A model generated the notes under the pieces. It had not been told where the DNA came from. It searched no databases and was given only the letters and a program-made list of their open reading frames with translations. Below, piece by piece: positions 5,985 through 13,700 of a DNA stretch of 15,011 nt (position 1 is the first letter of the stretch; every line of letters starts with the position of its first letter). The stretch is taken from NCBI GenBank assembly GCA_021823905.1, contig JAKALX010000038.1, positions 1 through 15,011 on the forward strand, read 5' to 3'. Source of the DNA: Chloroflexota bacterium. GTDB taxonomy: Bacteria > Chloroflexota > Dehalococcoidia > Tepidiformales > Tepidiformaceae. Made by a program: the position numbers and the translations under genes.

Positions 5985-6818
5985 ATGCACAACGTCACCA
6001 TCGGCAACGTCGAAGTCACCCCGCTGCTCGATACACCGGTTCTCATGAACCCGCAAACGTTCCTGCCCGGACACGGGGACGAACTCCTCGCCGAATTCGG
6101 CCACCTCGCCGACGAGCGTGGACTGCTGCCGATGGCGATCAGTTGCTACGTACTGCGCTCCGCCGGCAAGACGATCCTGGTCGACTCCGGCCTGGGCAAC
6201 CGGAAGCGTCCCGGTTTCCCGCGTGGCCACCTGGACGAATCGCTCCGCGAGGCGGGAATCGACCGGGCTGAGATCGAGATCGTCCTCAACACGCACATGC
6301 ACATCGACCACGTCGGCTGGAACACGGTCGACCGCGAGGACGGGAGCCGTGAGGTCTTCTTCCCGAACGCGCGGTTCGTCTTCCAGCAGCACGAGTGGGA
6401 GTACTGGATGCAGCCGGAGTTCCTTGCGCAGCCAGGCAACGCGCACCTCAACGAGTGCGTCGTGCCTTTGAAGGATACGGGCCGCGTCGAGCTGGTCTCC
6501 CATGAGAAGCCAGTCGACGAGCACATCACGTTCATCCCGACGCCCGGCCACACGCCAGGCCACGTCGCGATCGGCATCATGTCGGCGGGCGAACGGGCGG
6601 TGATCATCGGCGACGCAAGCCACTACCCCGTCCAGCTCGCGCACCCGGATTGGTCTCCAAGCGCGGACACCGATCCCATCCAGTCGGCGAAGACCCGAGA
6701 CCGGCTGTTCGACTGGGCGATCGAGGAAGGGCGGATGTGGATCGCCGGGCACTGGGAGCACCCCGGCATCGGCCGGCTCGTGCGCCTCGACGGCAAGCGC
6801 GTGTTTCGCGCGCTCTAG
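5985..6818 (+). CDS. MBL-fold metallo-hydrolase, N-acyl homoserine lactonase-like
   Basis: A 277-residue soluble hydrolase of the metallo-beta-lactamase fold with a complete two-metal site. NTHMHIDHVGW holds the HxHxDH motif (His104, His106, Asp108, His109). TPGHTPGH gives His189, IIGDASH gives the bridging Asp210, and AGHWEHPG gives His256. VDSGLGN (66-72) is the typical strand before the metal loop. This pattern, including 'PGHTPGH' and 'GDAxH', is that of the AttM/AiiA lactonase-like branch, but many members act on other esters or lactones, so quorum quenching should not be assumed. GGAGGG lies five bases before the ATG. It is divergent from the MarR operon and may be controlled by that regulator. 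No signal peptide. Confidence 0.9.
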   Translation: MHNVTIGNVEVTPLLDTPVLMNPQTFLPGHGDELLAEFGHLADERGLLPMAISCYVLRSAGKTILVDSGLGNRKRPGFPRGHLDESLREAGIDRAEIEIVLNTHMHIDHVGWNTVDREDGSREVFFPNARFVFQQHEWEYWMQPEFLAQPGNAHLNECVVPLKDTGRVELVSHEKPVDEHITFIPTPGHTPGHVAIGIMSAGERAVIIGDASHYPVQLAHPDWSPSADTDPIQSAKTRDRLFDWAIEEGRMWIAGHWEHPGIGRLVRLDGKRVFRAL

Positions 6819-6870
6819 CGGGGCCGAACGGCGGTTGCCCGTCGGGCCGGCCCGGCGGTAGCGTGGAGCC

Positions 6871-8730
6871 ATGCTGCGCCCGGCGCTCCTCACCCTGTTG
6901 GCCTTCACGGTCGCGGTTGGCCTGCGTTGGGGCGAAAACGCGCGAGTGATTGCCGCGACGCCTGTCGCGATCGAAGTGACGAGCACCGCCGCGGGCGCCG
7001 GAGTGTGCCCCCATCCCGTCGACTGCACCCTGCGAACCGCGATCACGGCCGCCAACGCCGACAGCTCCGGCAACCCGGTGACAATCACGTTCGCCGCGGG
7101 CGTCTTCCCGGCCGCGAGTCCGGCCGTGATCTCGATCTCCTCGACCCCGTTGCCAGCGCTCACACGCCCGAACACGACGATCGACGCGAGCGCCGCGGGC
7201 GTCTACCTCCGGGGAGTGAACCAGAGCCTGAGCATCACGCCCGACGGTCTGGTCCTGGCGGGCGACGGCGACGCTCTTCGCGGCCTCGTCATCCAGGGCT
7301 TCAGCGGCGCGTGCGTTGTGGTCCAGGGCGCGAACGTCAGCGTGGGCGGCGACAGCACCGCCGCGCAGGGAAACATCCTCGGAAGCTGCGGGACCGGCGT
7401 CCTCGTCACCGGCGCGGCGGCCACAATCACCGGCAACCACGCCGGCTTTACACCCACCCAGGACAACCCGGCGCCCGTGACGACGGGCGTGCAGGTGAAC
7501 GCCGGAGGCGCGGTCATTGGCGGCGACGCGGGCGGAGGACTCGCGAACGTGATCGGAAACGCCGCCACCGGCATCCGCGTTGGCGGCAGCGGCGGCGGCG
7601 GGTTCACCGGCCCGCGCATCGTCCGGAACGTCATCGGACGCGACCCACAGAATCATCCCGCACCAGTCACGACCTCCGTCGATCTCAGGCAGCCGAGCTC
7701 CGGATCGCTGGTGACAGCCAACGACCTCGCGTACGCGACAACGGGGATCTCGATCGCGGCCGACGCCAGCGGCATTTCGGTTACAGGGAATTGGCTGGAC
7801 GGGAACCTGTTCCACGCCATTGCGGGCCTGGCGATCGACCTCGACGCAAACGGGATCGCCAACCCCATCCGCGCTGCCGACGGTCATGGCGCGAATCGCG
7901 ACCGCAACCATCCGGTGATCAGCCGCGCGGTCCAGGCCCGGATCGCCGGCAGCGCCGGGAGCGACTGCGCCGGCTGCGCCGTGCAGCTCTACCTGGCCGA
8001 GCACCGGCCGGGCTCCACCGACGACTACGGCAGCGTCCCGGTGTCCGGCGGGACGGTGACAGCCGACAGCAGCGGAGCGTTCGTCTTCGACAACCCGGCG
8101 GTCACCCCCGGCCAATGGGTCACCGCGCTGGTCACGGACGCCGGCAGCAACACCAGCGAGTTCGGGCCGAGCACCCGCGTCGGCTCCGGGCTTGCCCAGT
8201 GCGGCAACGTCCAGCTCGCCCCGGGCTGGAACCAGGCCGGCTACTTCGGCAGCGACCCGGTGGTTTTGGGCGACGACTTCCCGATCGACCCGGCCTCCGG
8301 AAAGATCTCCGCGATCTATCACTACGACGAAGCCTCCGGCCAGTTCTTTCACTGGTTCGCGAATTCGCCTGCTTTCCAAACGTTGTCGACGCTCCAGCCG
8401 GGCGAGGCCTACTGGTTCCTCGCCGACTCAAGCATCACGCTTTCGGGAGGCTTTTCCCTCTCCGTCCCCGTGCCGGTGCAGCTCAAAACCGGCTGGAACG
8501 AGATCGTCTATATCGGCGCATCCGCGGACGTTCGGGACGCGCTGTCGAGCGTCGCCGGGGCCTACCGCTACGTCTACCACTGGAACAACGACGGCACGGC
8601 GAGCGGCTGGCAGTCGTTCGGCGACGGCTCCGAGCCTTCGTGGGCCGACGACTTCAGCGATCTCCAAACCTGCGCCACGTACGAGATCCTCGCGACGGCC
8701 GACGGCGTGCTCACTCCACTCCAGCCCTGA
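6871..8730 (+). CDS. Secreted CSLREA-domain right-handed beta-helix protein with duplicated C-terminal module
   Basis: A 619-residue exported protein. Residues 1-29 form a signal peptide (hydrophobic LLTLLAFTVAVGL). A CSLREA domain follows at about 33-66, recognised by DCTLRTAITAANAD. From about 70 to 345 are short Gly/Asn/Thr/Val-rich strands with GNxxG-type turns, fitting a right-handed parallel beta-helix. A beta domain at about 346-436 resembles the piece that often follows these helices (VTADSSGAFVF, then WVTALVTDAGSNTSEF). The rest (438-619) is two related modules beginning LAPGWNQAGYFG and LKTGWNEIVYIG, each with a Y/H/W-rich centre. There is no membrane anchor. Function is unknown; polysaccharide binding or adhesion is typical for the fold. 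GGAG at 6865-6868 is only two bases from the ATG, so the start is a little uncertain. Confidence 0.82.
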   Translation: MLRPALLTLLAFTVAVGLRWGENARVIAATPVAIEVTSTAAGAGVCPHPVDCTLRTAITAANADSSGNPVTITFAAGVFPAASPAVISISSTPLPALTRPNTTIDASAAGVYLRGVNQSLSITPDGLVLAGDGDALRGLVIQGFSGACVVVQGANVSVGGDSTAAQGNILGSCGTGVLVTGAAATITGNHAGFTPTQDNPAPVTTGVQVNAGGAVIGGDAGGGLANVIGNAATGIRVGGSGGGGFTGPRIVRNVIGRDPQNHPAPVTTSVDLRQPSSGSLVTANDLAYATTGISIAADASGISVTGNWLDGNLFHAIAGLAIDLDANGIANPIRAADGHGANRDRNHPVISRAVQARIAGSAGSDCAGCAVQLYLAEHRPGSTDDYGSVPVSGGTVTADSSGAFVFDNPAVTPGQWVTALVTDAGSNTSEFGPSTRVGSGLAQCGNVQLAPGWNQAGYFGSDPVVLGDDFPIDPASGKISAIYHYDEASGQFFHWFANSPAFQTLSTLQPGEAYWFLADSSITLSGGFSLSVPVPVQLKTGWNEIVYIGASADVRDALSSVAGAYRYVYHWNNDGTASGWQSFGDGSEPSWADDFSDLQTCATYEILATADGVLTPLQP

Positions 8731-8745
8731 AGTCTGTCGCCGGGC

Positions 8746-8751
8746 TATACT
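8746..8751 (+). promoter_or_regulatory. Possible -10 element for the Eis-like gene
   Basis: TATACT stands 28 bases before the GTG start at 8780, in the short gap after the beta-helix gene. I see no good -35 hexamer 16-18 bases upstream. In a GC-rich setting the AT-rich hexamer stands out, and the same hexamer occurs in the stronger promoter at 13641-13668. It would let the acetyltransferase be made apart from the upstream gene. Confidence 0.35.
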
Positions 8752-8779
8752 CGCCGGAACTCCCGCGGAGGAGAACGCC

Positions 8780-9994
8780 GTGACCGTTGAGATCCGAGCC
8801 TGCCACGACGACGAGATGGAGCAGTATAACCGCGTCGTCAACTACGTCTTCGCGAACAACGACCCCGAGGGCATCGCGCCTGACGCGCCAACTCTGCCCG
8901 ATTGGACGACCTGCGCATTCGTCGATGGCCGCCTTGCGACAACACTCGGGGCATTCCCCTTCACCGTACGGCTCAACGGCGCGCCGGTGGCGATGGGCGG
9001 GGTCACCCAGGTCGGCACGCTCCCTGAGTTTCGCCGGAAGGGTCTCCTTCGCCAAGTGATGCGCGAGGCGCTGGGGACGATGCGCGATCGCGGCCAGTCC
9101 CTGGCGATCCTCTGGGCCAGCATGGGGGCGATCTACCAGCGCTTCGGCTACGGGGCGGCGAGTGAGAACGTCTCCTACCGATTTGACCCCCGTTTCGCCG
9201 GCTTCACCCGGCCTCTGGAGGAGTCTGGCCACGTGTCGCTGGAGACCGTGGACGAGGCGTTCCCCACCATCAAGCAGATCTACATCCAGGCGGCCACGCC
9301 GCGGAACCTCCACATCCATCGAGCCACCGTGCTCTGGCAGGTGAGGGCCTTCCGGCCCCATCCGAAGGACCTGAGGGTCTACGTGGCGGTCTACCGGAAC
9401 GACGATGGCGAGGCACGTGGCTACGCGGTCTACACGACCTCCGAGCAGCCGCACACGGAGCCTGGACCGGGTCACCGCCTCACCGTCCAGGACTTCGCGT
9501 GGCTTGACCTCGACGCTTATCGCGCGCTGTGGGAGTACCTCCGCCGCCACGACCTTGTCGGCGTTGTGGACATGCAGAAGGTGGCGCCGGACGACCCAGC
9601 GCCCGCGCTCCTCCTCGAGCCGCGGATGCTCAACCGCCACACGTCAGACGGGATCTGGATGCGGGTCACAGACGCCGAGCGCGCCCTCTCGCAGCGCCCG
9701 TACGCGGCGCGAGGGGAGATCACCCTGGCCGTTGCGGGCGACGGCATCTGCGATTGGAACAACGGGAGCTACCTGGTCGAGACCGACGGCCAGACGGCGG
9801 CGGTCCAGCGGACGACCCGGAACCCGGACGTGGTCATGCGCCCGAATGCGCTCGCATCGCTGATCGCGGGGCACAGTTCCGCGAGCTTCCTGGCGCGGGC
9901 CGGGCTGATCGAAGCGCCGACCGTGAGTGCGCTGCGGATCGCCGATGAGCTATTCCGCACTGACTACGCGCCGCACTGCCCGGACGACTTCTGA
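8780..9994 (+). CDS. Eis-like GNAT-family N-acetyltransferase
   Basis: A 404-residue acetyl-CoA-dependent acetyltransferase, close to the 400-odd residues of mycobacterial Eis. The GTG start follows GGAGGAG (8767-8773) at six bases. The first GNAT domain carries GVTQVGTLPEFRRKGLL (74-90), the acetyl-CoA pyrophosphate loop, then ASMGAIYQRFGYG (113-125). That stretch contains Tyr119, placed like the catalytic Tyr126 of Mycobacterium tuberculosis Eis. A second, degenerate GNAT domain (about 180-295) and an SCP2-like C-terminal domain (about 300-404) complete the Eis architecture. The protein ends in Phe; in Eis the C-terminal Phe carboxylate takes part in catalysis, so the exact end is meaningful. 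Eis enzymes acetylate amines including aminoglycosides, but most environmental members have unknown substrates. The gene is convergent with the patatin gene, 21 bases away. Confidence 0.88.
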   Translation: MTVEIRACHDDEMEQYNRVVNYVFANNDPEGIAPDAPTLPDWTTCAFVDGRLATTLGAFPFTVRLNGAPVAMGGVTQVGTLPEFRRKGLLRQVMREALGTMRDRGQSLAILWASMGAIYQRFGYGAASENVSYRFDPRFAGFTRPLEESGHVSLETVDEAFPTIKQIYIQAATPRNLHIHRATVLWQVRAFRPHPKDLRVYVAVYRNDDGEARGYAVYTTSEQPHTEPGPGHRLTVQDFAWLDLDAYRALWEYLRRHDLVGVVDMQKVAPDDPAPALLLEPRMLNRHTSDGIWMRVTDAERALSQRPYAARGEITLAVAGDGICDWNNGSYLVETDGQTAAVQRTTRNPDVVMRPNALASLIAGHSSASFLARAGLIEAPTVSALRIADELFRTDYAPHCPDDF

Positions 9995-10015
9995 TCAATC
10001 AGCCAGACCCGCGGG

Positions 10016-10969
10016 CTATGGCGCCTGGCGCTGCGCGTGGCGATGAAAATAGCGGTCGATGCTTGGCGGCCCTGACTCAGCGGAAGAATACGCAGGCCGG
10101 GCCGCTTGCCAGCAGGTGCCACCCGGCGCCACGTGCCCGTCCTTGTCGAACACGCCCGCCAGCGCTTCCCGCGCGAGCCGCAGGTTGTGTGCGATTGCAC
10201 CGGCGCTGTCATCAAGGCGCCATGGCGAAACCCCGGTCAGGTCGGGGCGCACCACGTGGACCGGCATCACCCGGCCAAGGCACGCCTCGACGGCCTGGGT
10301 GCTCGCGCTCGAGAGAATGCTGAACGACTGCCTGAGGACCCCGACCGCCGTTCGCGGGCGCGACGTCACCGGTAGCGGAGTCAGGTTCACGGCAAAGATC
10401 TCGGTTGCGCCCATCTCCGCCGCGGCTCCAAGGTCCACCGACGCGGTCACGCACCCGTCGACGTAGAGGTCGCCGTCGATTTCGACTGGTTCGAAAACAC
10501 CCGGGATGGCGGTGGAGGCGAGGATAGCCGGCGCCAGCAGCCCTTCCCGAAACACGCGCTTCTCGCCCCGGCTCAGGTTGGTCGCCACTACCCCAAAATC
10601 GAGTTTCGTGTCAGAGAAAGAAGCGCCCGCGAAATGCTGGCTGAGCAGTTGCATCACCACGTCGTTCGTCGCGACGCTCATCGGCCCGCGCGCGAGTTTC
10701 GACACCAGACGCACCGGGCTGACCTTCACCAGCTTCAGGCGGTCCAGCCCCAGCCAGACTTGAAGGAGCTGGGTGGGCCGGTCGGGGTTCATCGCGACCC
10801 ACGCCCCGTTGAGCGCCCCCACGCTCGTGCCGACGACGATCTGCGGCCGGAACCCCATCTCGAACGCGACTTCGATGTGTGCCGCCTGGATGACGCCGAA
10901 CGCGCCTCCGCCGCCGAGCACCAGGGCCGGCTTGCTTCGCTCGCTCTGCCCAGTCTGGTCGACGGTCAT
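10016..10969 (-). CDS. Patatin-like phospholipase family protein
   Basis: A 317-residue acyl hydrolase of the patatin/RssA type, using a Ser-Asp dyad on lipid or ester substrates. GGGGAFG (19-25) forms the oxyanion hole, GTSVG (47-51) gives the nucleophile Ser49, and VDGCV (170-174) gives Asp171, with Cys in place of the usual Gly or Ala. STAIPGVFEPVEIDGDLYVDG is the typical stretch before the Asp. No signal peptide or membrane helix, so it probably acts in the cytoplasm or at the inner membrane face. The last 40 or so residues are not part of the fold. No strong ribosome site is visible; GAGAG lies about 10 bases before the ATG. It stands alone on the minus strand, separated by 129 bases from the carboxylase operon's end. 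Confidence 0.9.
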   Translation of the reverse strand: MTVDQTGQSERSKPALVLGGGGAFGVIQAAHIEVAFEMGFRPQIVVGTSVGALNGAWVAMNPDRPTQLLQVWLGLDRLKLVKVSPVRLVSKLARGPMSVATNDVVMQLLSQHFAGASFSDTKLDFGVVATNLSRGEKRVFREGLLAPAILASTAIPGVFEPVEIDGDLYVDGCVTASVDLGAAAEMGATEIFAVNLTPLPVTSRPRTAVGVLRQSFSILSSASTQAVEACLGRVMPVHVVRPDLTGVSPWRLDDSAGAIAHNLRLAREALAGVFDKDGHVAPGGTCWQAARPAYSSAESGPPSIDRYFHRHAQRQAP

Positions 10970-11098
10970 CGCAAATCGCTCTCACCAGAATCGTCGGCAG
11001 CACGGGCGCCCAGGTGAACGCCCGCAGAGACCATCGCGATCACCGTGCTTCTTCGTGCGGCGGAGGTCACATGTCAGATACGGGAGTGCAAGCCGGCT

Positions 11099-12697
11099 TC
11101 AGGGCTTATACGGAACGCAGGTCTGGCCGAGCTGTGAGCGAAGAACGGGCTGGGCCTCTTCGACAAACTCGCAGAGCAAGGGCCGCGTGTCGCGCGGATC
11201 GATGATGTCCTGGCCGGTTGCCTCTGCCGTCCGGAACGGCGAGGCGATTGCTTCAAGGCGCGCTTCGATCTCGGCCCGGCGATGCTCCGGGTCGGGGGCC
11301 GCTTCAATCTCCCGCCGGTAGGCGGCGGCCGCGCCGCCCTGGATATGCATCGAGCCCCAGCTCGCGGACGGCCACGCGTAGCGTTGGAACATCCCCGTCG
11401 GGCGATGGTGGCACTGGCCCGCCACTCCGTAGAGTTGCCCCACCACGATGGTGGCCCACGGCATCTGGCTGTCGCAGGTCGCGATCACCATGCGCGCGCC
11501 GGCCCGTTCGATGCCCTTGCGCTCCGAGTCCAGGCCGACCATGAAGCCCGGCTCGTTGGCGAATGAGACGATCGGCAGATGGAAAGTGTCGCAGAGCTGC
11601 ATGAGGCGCATGACCTTCTCGCCGGCGGCGACATCGGTGGAAGCGCCGAACATCGGGTTGTTGGCCATCACGCCGACCGGGTAGCCGTTCAGCCGCGCAA
11701 GCCCGGTGATTCGCGCCCGGCCGTAGGCCGGAGCGATTTCGAAGAACGAGTCGCGGTCGGCCACGTCCTCGATGATCTTGTGCCCGTCGTAGGCCCGGCG
11801 CCGGTCCGTCGGGATGATTCCGAGGAGCCGCTCTTCGCGACGACCCGGGTCATCGCAGGGCTCGGTTCGCGGCGCCATCTCCCAGACGTTCGAGGGGAGA
11901 TAGCTGAGGAACCGGCGAACCATTCCCAGCGCCTCTTGCTCCGAGTCCGCCAGGTTGTCGATGACGCCGCTCTGGCTCGTGTGCATCTCCCAGCCGCCCA
12001 GCTCTTCCTTCGTGACGTCGTATCCGAGTGCTGCCTTGACAACGGGGGGCCCGCCAGGGAAGAGCTGGCTCGTTCCCTTCACCATCACATTAAAGTGGGC
12101 CATGCAGGCGTTCACGGCGGGCAAACCAGCGACCGAGCCGAGCACGGCCGAGACGACCGGGACGGCGCGGAGCAGTTGAACGTCGGGCGCCGTGAACGAA
12201 TTGCCGTCAGGGAGGTAGGTGCGTCCCATCTCCTCGAACGAGCGGACGCTCCCGCCCGCGGCGTCGAGCAGACGGATGTACGGCACCCGCCATTCGAGTG
12301 CCCGCCGGTTCGACGCGAGCTCCATCCCGAGGCCACCATGAGCGCCCCCGCCCGAGCCGCCGCGCACGGTGAAGTCGCCGCCGCTGATTACGACCTTGCG
12401 GCCGTCGATCCGGCAGAATCCATCGACCGAAGCCTTCGGTGTCAGGCGCACCAGCTCGGCGCCCTCATAGACACCGTGGCCCATCAAGCCCATGAATTCG
12501 CGGAAGCTGCCGGGGTCGGCGAGGAGAGCGACGCGCTCGCGGACGGTGAGCTTGCCCTGCGAGTGCTGGCGGGCGACGCCCTCGGCCCCGCCCATCTGGC
12601 GCACGAATTCGCGCCGTTTCTCGAGCTCCGCAACCCCGTCGCTCCAGTCGCGGGACGACGCCGCCCCGCCCGGTCCGTTGTCCACGCGCTCCGTCAT
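11099..12697 (-). CDS. Acyl-CoA carboxylase carboxyltransferase (beta) subunit
   Basis: A 532-residue subunit of the crotonase-fold carboxyltransferase family (PccB, MccB, AccD5, and alpha chains of Na+-pumping decarboxylases), which moves CO2 from biotin to an acyl-CoA. The N-terminal half has SGGDFTVRGGSGGGAHG (105-121), equal to the conserved 'DFTVxGGS-x-HG' segment, and LDAAGGSVRSFEE. The C-terminal half has GASTDVAAGEKVMRL, then FANEPGFMVGLDSERKGIERAG, a form of the 'D-PGF-G-E-GI-GA' block, and GQLYGVAG near the second acyl-CoA site. Both halves look intact. Its ATG overlaps the biotin carrier stop (ATGA, 12694-12697). No biotin carboxylase is present here, so the substrate (propionyl-, methylcrotonyl- or other acyl-CoA) and direction cannot be fixed from sequence. 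Confidence 0.92.
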   Translation of the reverse strand: MTERVDNGPGGAASSRDWSDGVAELEKRREFVRQMGGAEGVARQHSQGKLTVRERVALLADPGSFREFMGLMGHGVYEGAELVRLTPKASVDGFCRIDGRKVVISGGDFTVRGGSGGGAHGGLGMELASNRRALEWRVPYIRLLDAAGGSVRSFEEMGRTYLPDGNSFTAPDVQLLRAVPVVSAVLGSVAGLPAVNACMAHFNVMVKGTSQLFPGGPPVVKAALGYDVTKEELGGWEMHTSQSGVIDNLADSEQEALGMVRRFLSYLPSNVWEMAPRTEPCDDPGRREERLLGIIPTDRRRAYDGHKIIEDVADRDSFFEIAPAYGRARITGLARLNGYPVGVMANNPMFGASTDVAAGEKVMRLMQLCDTFHLPIVSFANEPGFMVGLDSERKGIERAGARMVIATCDSQMPWATIVVGQLYGVAGQCHHRPTGMFQRYAWPSASWGSMHIQGGAAAAYRREIEAAPDPEHRRAEIEARLEAIASPFRTAEATGQDIIDPRDTRPLLCEFVEEAQPVLRSQLGQTCVPYKP

Positions 12698-12921
12698 GAG
12701 ATCACCATCAGGGCGTCGCCTTCCGCAACCTTCTGCCCGACCGTGACTAGAATCTGTGAGACCGTCCCGGCAACCGGAGCCTCGACGGGGATCTCCATCT
12801 TCATCGACTCCAGCACCACGAGCTCGTCGCCGCGGCCAATGGACGCCCCTTGCGACACGAGAATCTGGTGAACGGAGCCCGCCATCGGGGCCGCGACAGT
12901 CTTACCCGGTTGTTCGGTCAT
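12694..12921 (-). CDS. Stand-alone biotinyl carrier protein (BCCP domain)
   Basis: A 75-residue protein made of a single biotinyl/lipoyl domain. ESMKMEI at 38-44 is the biotinylation signature with Lys41 as the attachment site, on the hairpin between two half-barrels. VAAPMAGSVHQILVSQG and VEAPVAGTVSQILVTVG are the two quasi-symmetric halves, each with a Gly turn. There is no Ala/Pro-rich N-terminal arm as in AccB, so it resembles the carrier end of larger carboxylases or decarboxylase gamma subunits. AAGGA precedes the ATG by six bases or so. It lies 35 bases after tetR and overlaps the carboxyltransferase gene by four bases, so it should serve that subunit. Confidence 0.93.
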   Translation of the reverse strand: MTEQPGKTVAAPMAGSVHQILVSQGASIGRGDELVVLESMKMEIPVEAPVAGTVSQILVTVGQKVAEGDALMVIS

Positions 12922-12956
12922 CGGTTCCTTCTTTTCGCCTGTTTGATTCGACTCGG

Positions 12957-13601
12957 TCAGCTCGTTGCCAGGATTCCACGCACCAGTTGCTCGCTCACCT
13001 GCTCAGCCACCGCGGCCGCGTCGACCGCACGGCCGGCGACGAACCAGTTCGACACGTCGTTCGCGCCGGTCAGGATATTCAGCGCCGCGATGCGAACGTC
13101 GGGCACGTCGAACAGACCCTCGGCCACTCCTTCGCGGATCATCTCCATCACCCGGCGCTGAAACCGGCGCTGAAGCTCACGCACCCGCTCGCGATTCTCC
13201 CCTGAGAGCGCGCGGGCGCTGCCGATGACCATCATCGCCGAGTAGTTTGGTGTGTCCTCATCCAGGTTGTAGGCGATGAGTTCTCGCAACCCCTCGCGCA
13301 GGCGGGCCGGCGCCGGGCCGCCCCGCGCGTTGGTCGCTTCCAGCCTCCGAAGCGCTTCCGAGATCGCCGTCACGAGGATCTCCCGAAAGACGTCTTCCTT
13401 GCTCCGGAACTGGTAGTACAAAACGCCTTTGCTGACACCCAGTTCCTGGGCGATGTCGTCCATCGTGGCCGTGTAGTAGCTCTGGCGGGTGAACACACGC
13501 GCGGCTGCGCGGATGATCGCACGGCGCTGTTCCTCGCGACGCCCGGCATCCATTACGCGGTGCCCGCGAAGGCCGATTTTTGCGCTCGATTCTGCATTCA
13601 T
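12957..13601 (-). CDS. TetR-family transcriptional regulator
   Basis: A 214-residue repressor at the head of the biotin-carboxylase-type operon. The helix-turn-helix reads TATMDDIAQELGVSKGVLYYQFRSKEDVF (about 44-72), a textbook TetR motif, preceded by helix 1 (RRAIIRAAARVF). The rest is all-alpha ligand-binding and dimer region; DVSNWFVAGRAVDAAAVAEQV near the end is typical of FadR/AcrR-like members in fatty-acid and acyl-CoA control. I place the start at ATG 13601; a GTG two codons upstream (13607) and an ATG 16 codons downstream are possible, and no strong ribosome site decides it. Being first in the operon, it probably represses itself and the carboxylase genes in response to an acyl-CoA or similar ligand. 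Confidence 0.9.
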   Translation of the reverse strand: MNAESSAKIGLRGHRVMDAGRREEQRRAIIRAAARVFTRQSYYTATMDDIAQELGVSKGVLYYQFRSKEDVFREILVTAISEALRRLEATNARGGPAPARLREGLRELIAYNLDEDTPNYSAMMVIGSARALSGENRERVRELQRRFQRRVMEMIREGVAEGLFDVPDVRIAALNILTGANDVSNWFVAGRAVDAAAVAEQVSEQLVRGILATS

Positions 13602-13640
13602 GGACACAAGTTTACGGCCGCATTCTCAAACCGGGGCGGA

Positions 13641-13668
13641 TTGACTTCCCGGCGAATGCGTCTATACT
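13641..13668 (+). promoter_or_regulatory. Near-consensus sigma-70-type promoter
   Basis: TTGACT (13641-13646), a 16-base spacer and TATACT (13663-13668) make the best promoter match I found in the window. Transcription would start near 13675 and run rightward into the permease remnant. On the opposite strand the same AT element reads TATAGA, and TTGACC lies 20 bases upstream of it (13692-13687 reading leftward), so a weaker tetR promoter may overlap. Confidence 0.6.
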
Positions 13669-13700
13669 GCCGCGAATAATCTGGTCGGTCAATTCGCGAA
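13651..13700. promoter_or_regulatory. Possible TetR operator: three GCGAAT half-sites at 20-base phasing
   Basis: GCGAAT occurs at 13652-13657 and 13672-13677, and its complement ATTCGC at 13692-13697: start positions are exactly 20 bases apart. The last two form CGCGAAT-N14-ATTCGCG, and the right arm also makes the palindrome TTCGCGAA (13693-13700). The cluster covers the -10 element and the presumed start site of the rightward promoter, about 50-95 bases upstream of tetR, where a TetR repressor would be expected to bind. Confidence 0.4.

Noticed and set aside
6604..8379. 591-codon minus-strand frame opposite the CSLREA protein.
   Set aside because: Arg/Ala/Gly/Asp-rich composition and no domains, while the plus frame has signal peptide, CSLREA motif and modules.
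8192..8779. N-terminal extension of the Eis-like gene frame.
   Set aside because: Ser/Arg/Thr-rich noise over the end of the beta-helix gene; a GGAGGAG site fixes the GTG start at 8780.
11579..12871. 430-codon plus-strand frame opposite the carboxyltransferase and biotin carrier genes.
   Set aside because: The minus strand holds the conserved carboxyltransferase blocks and the ESMKMEI site; this frame shows nothing.
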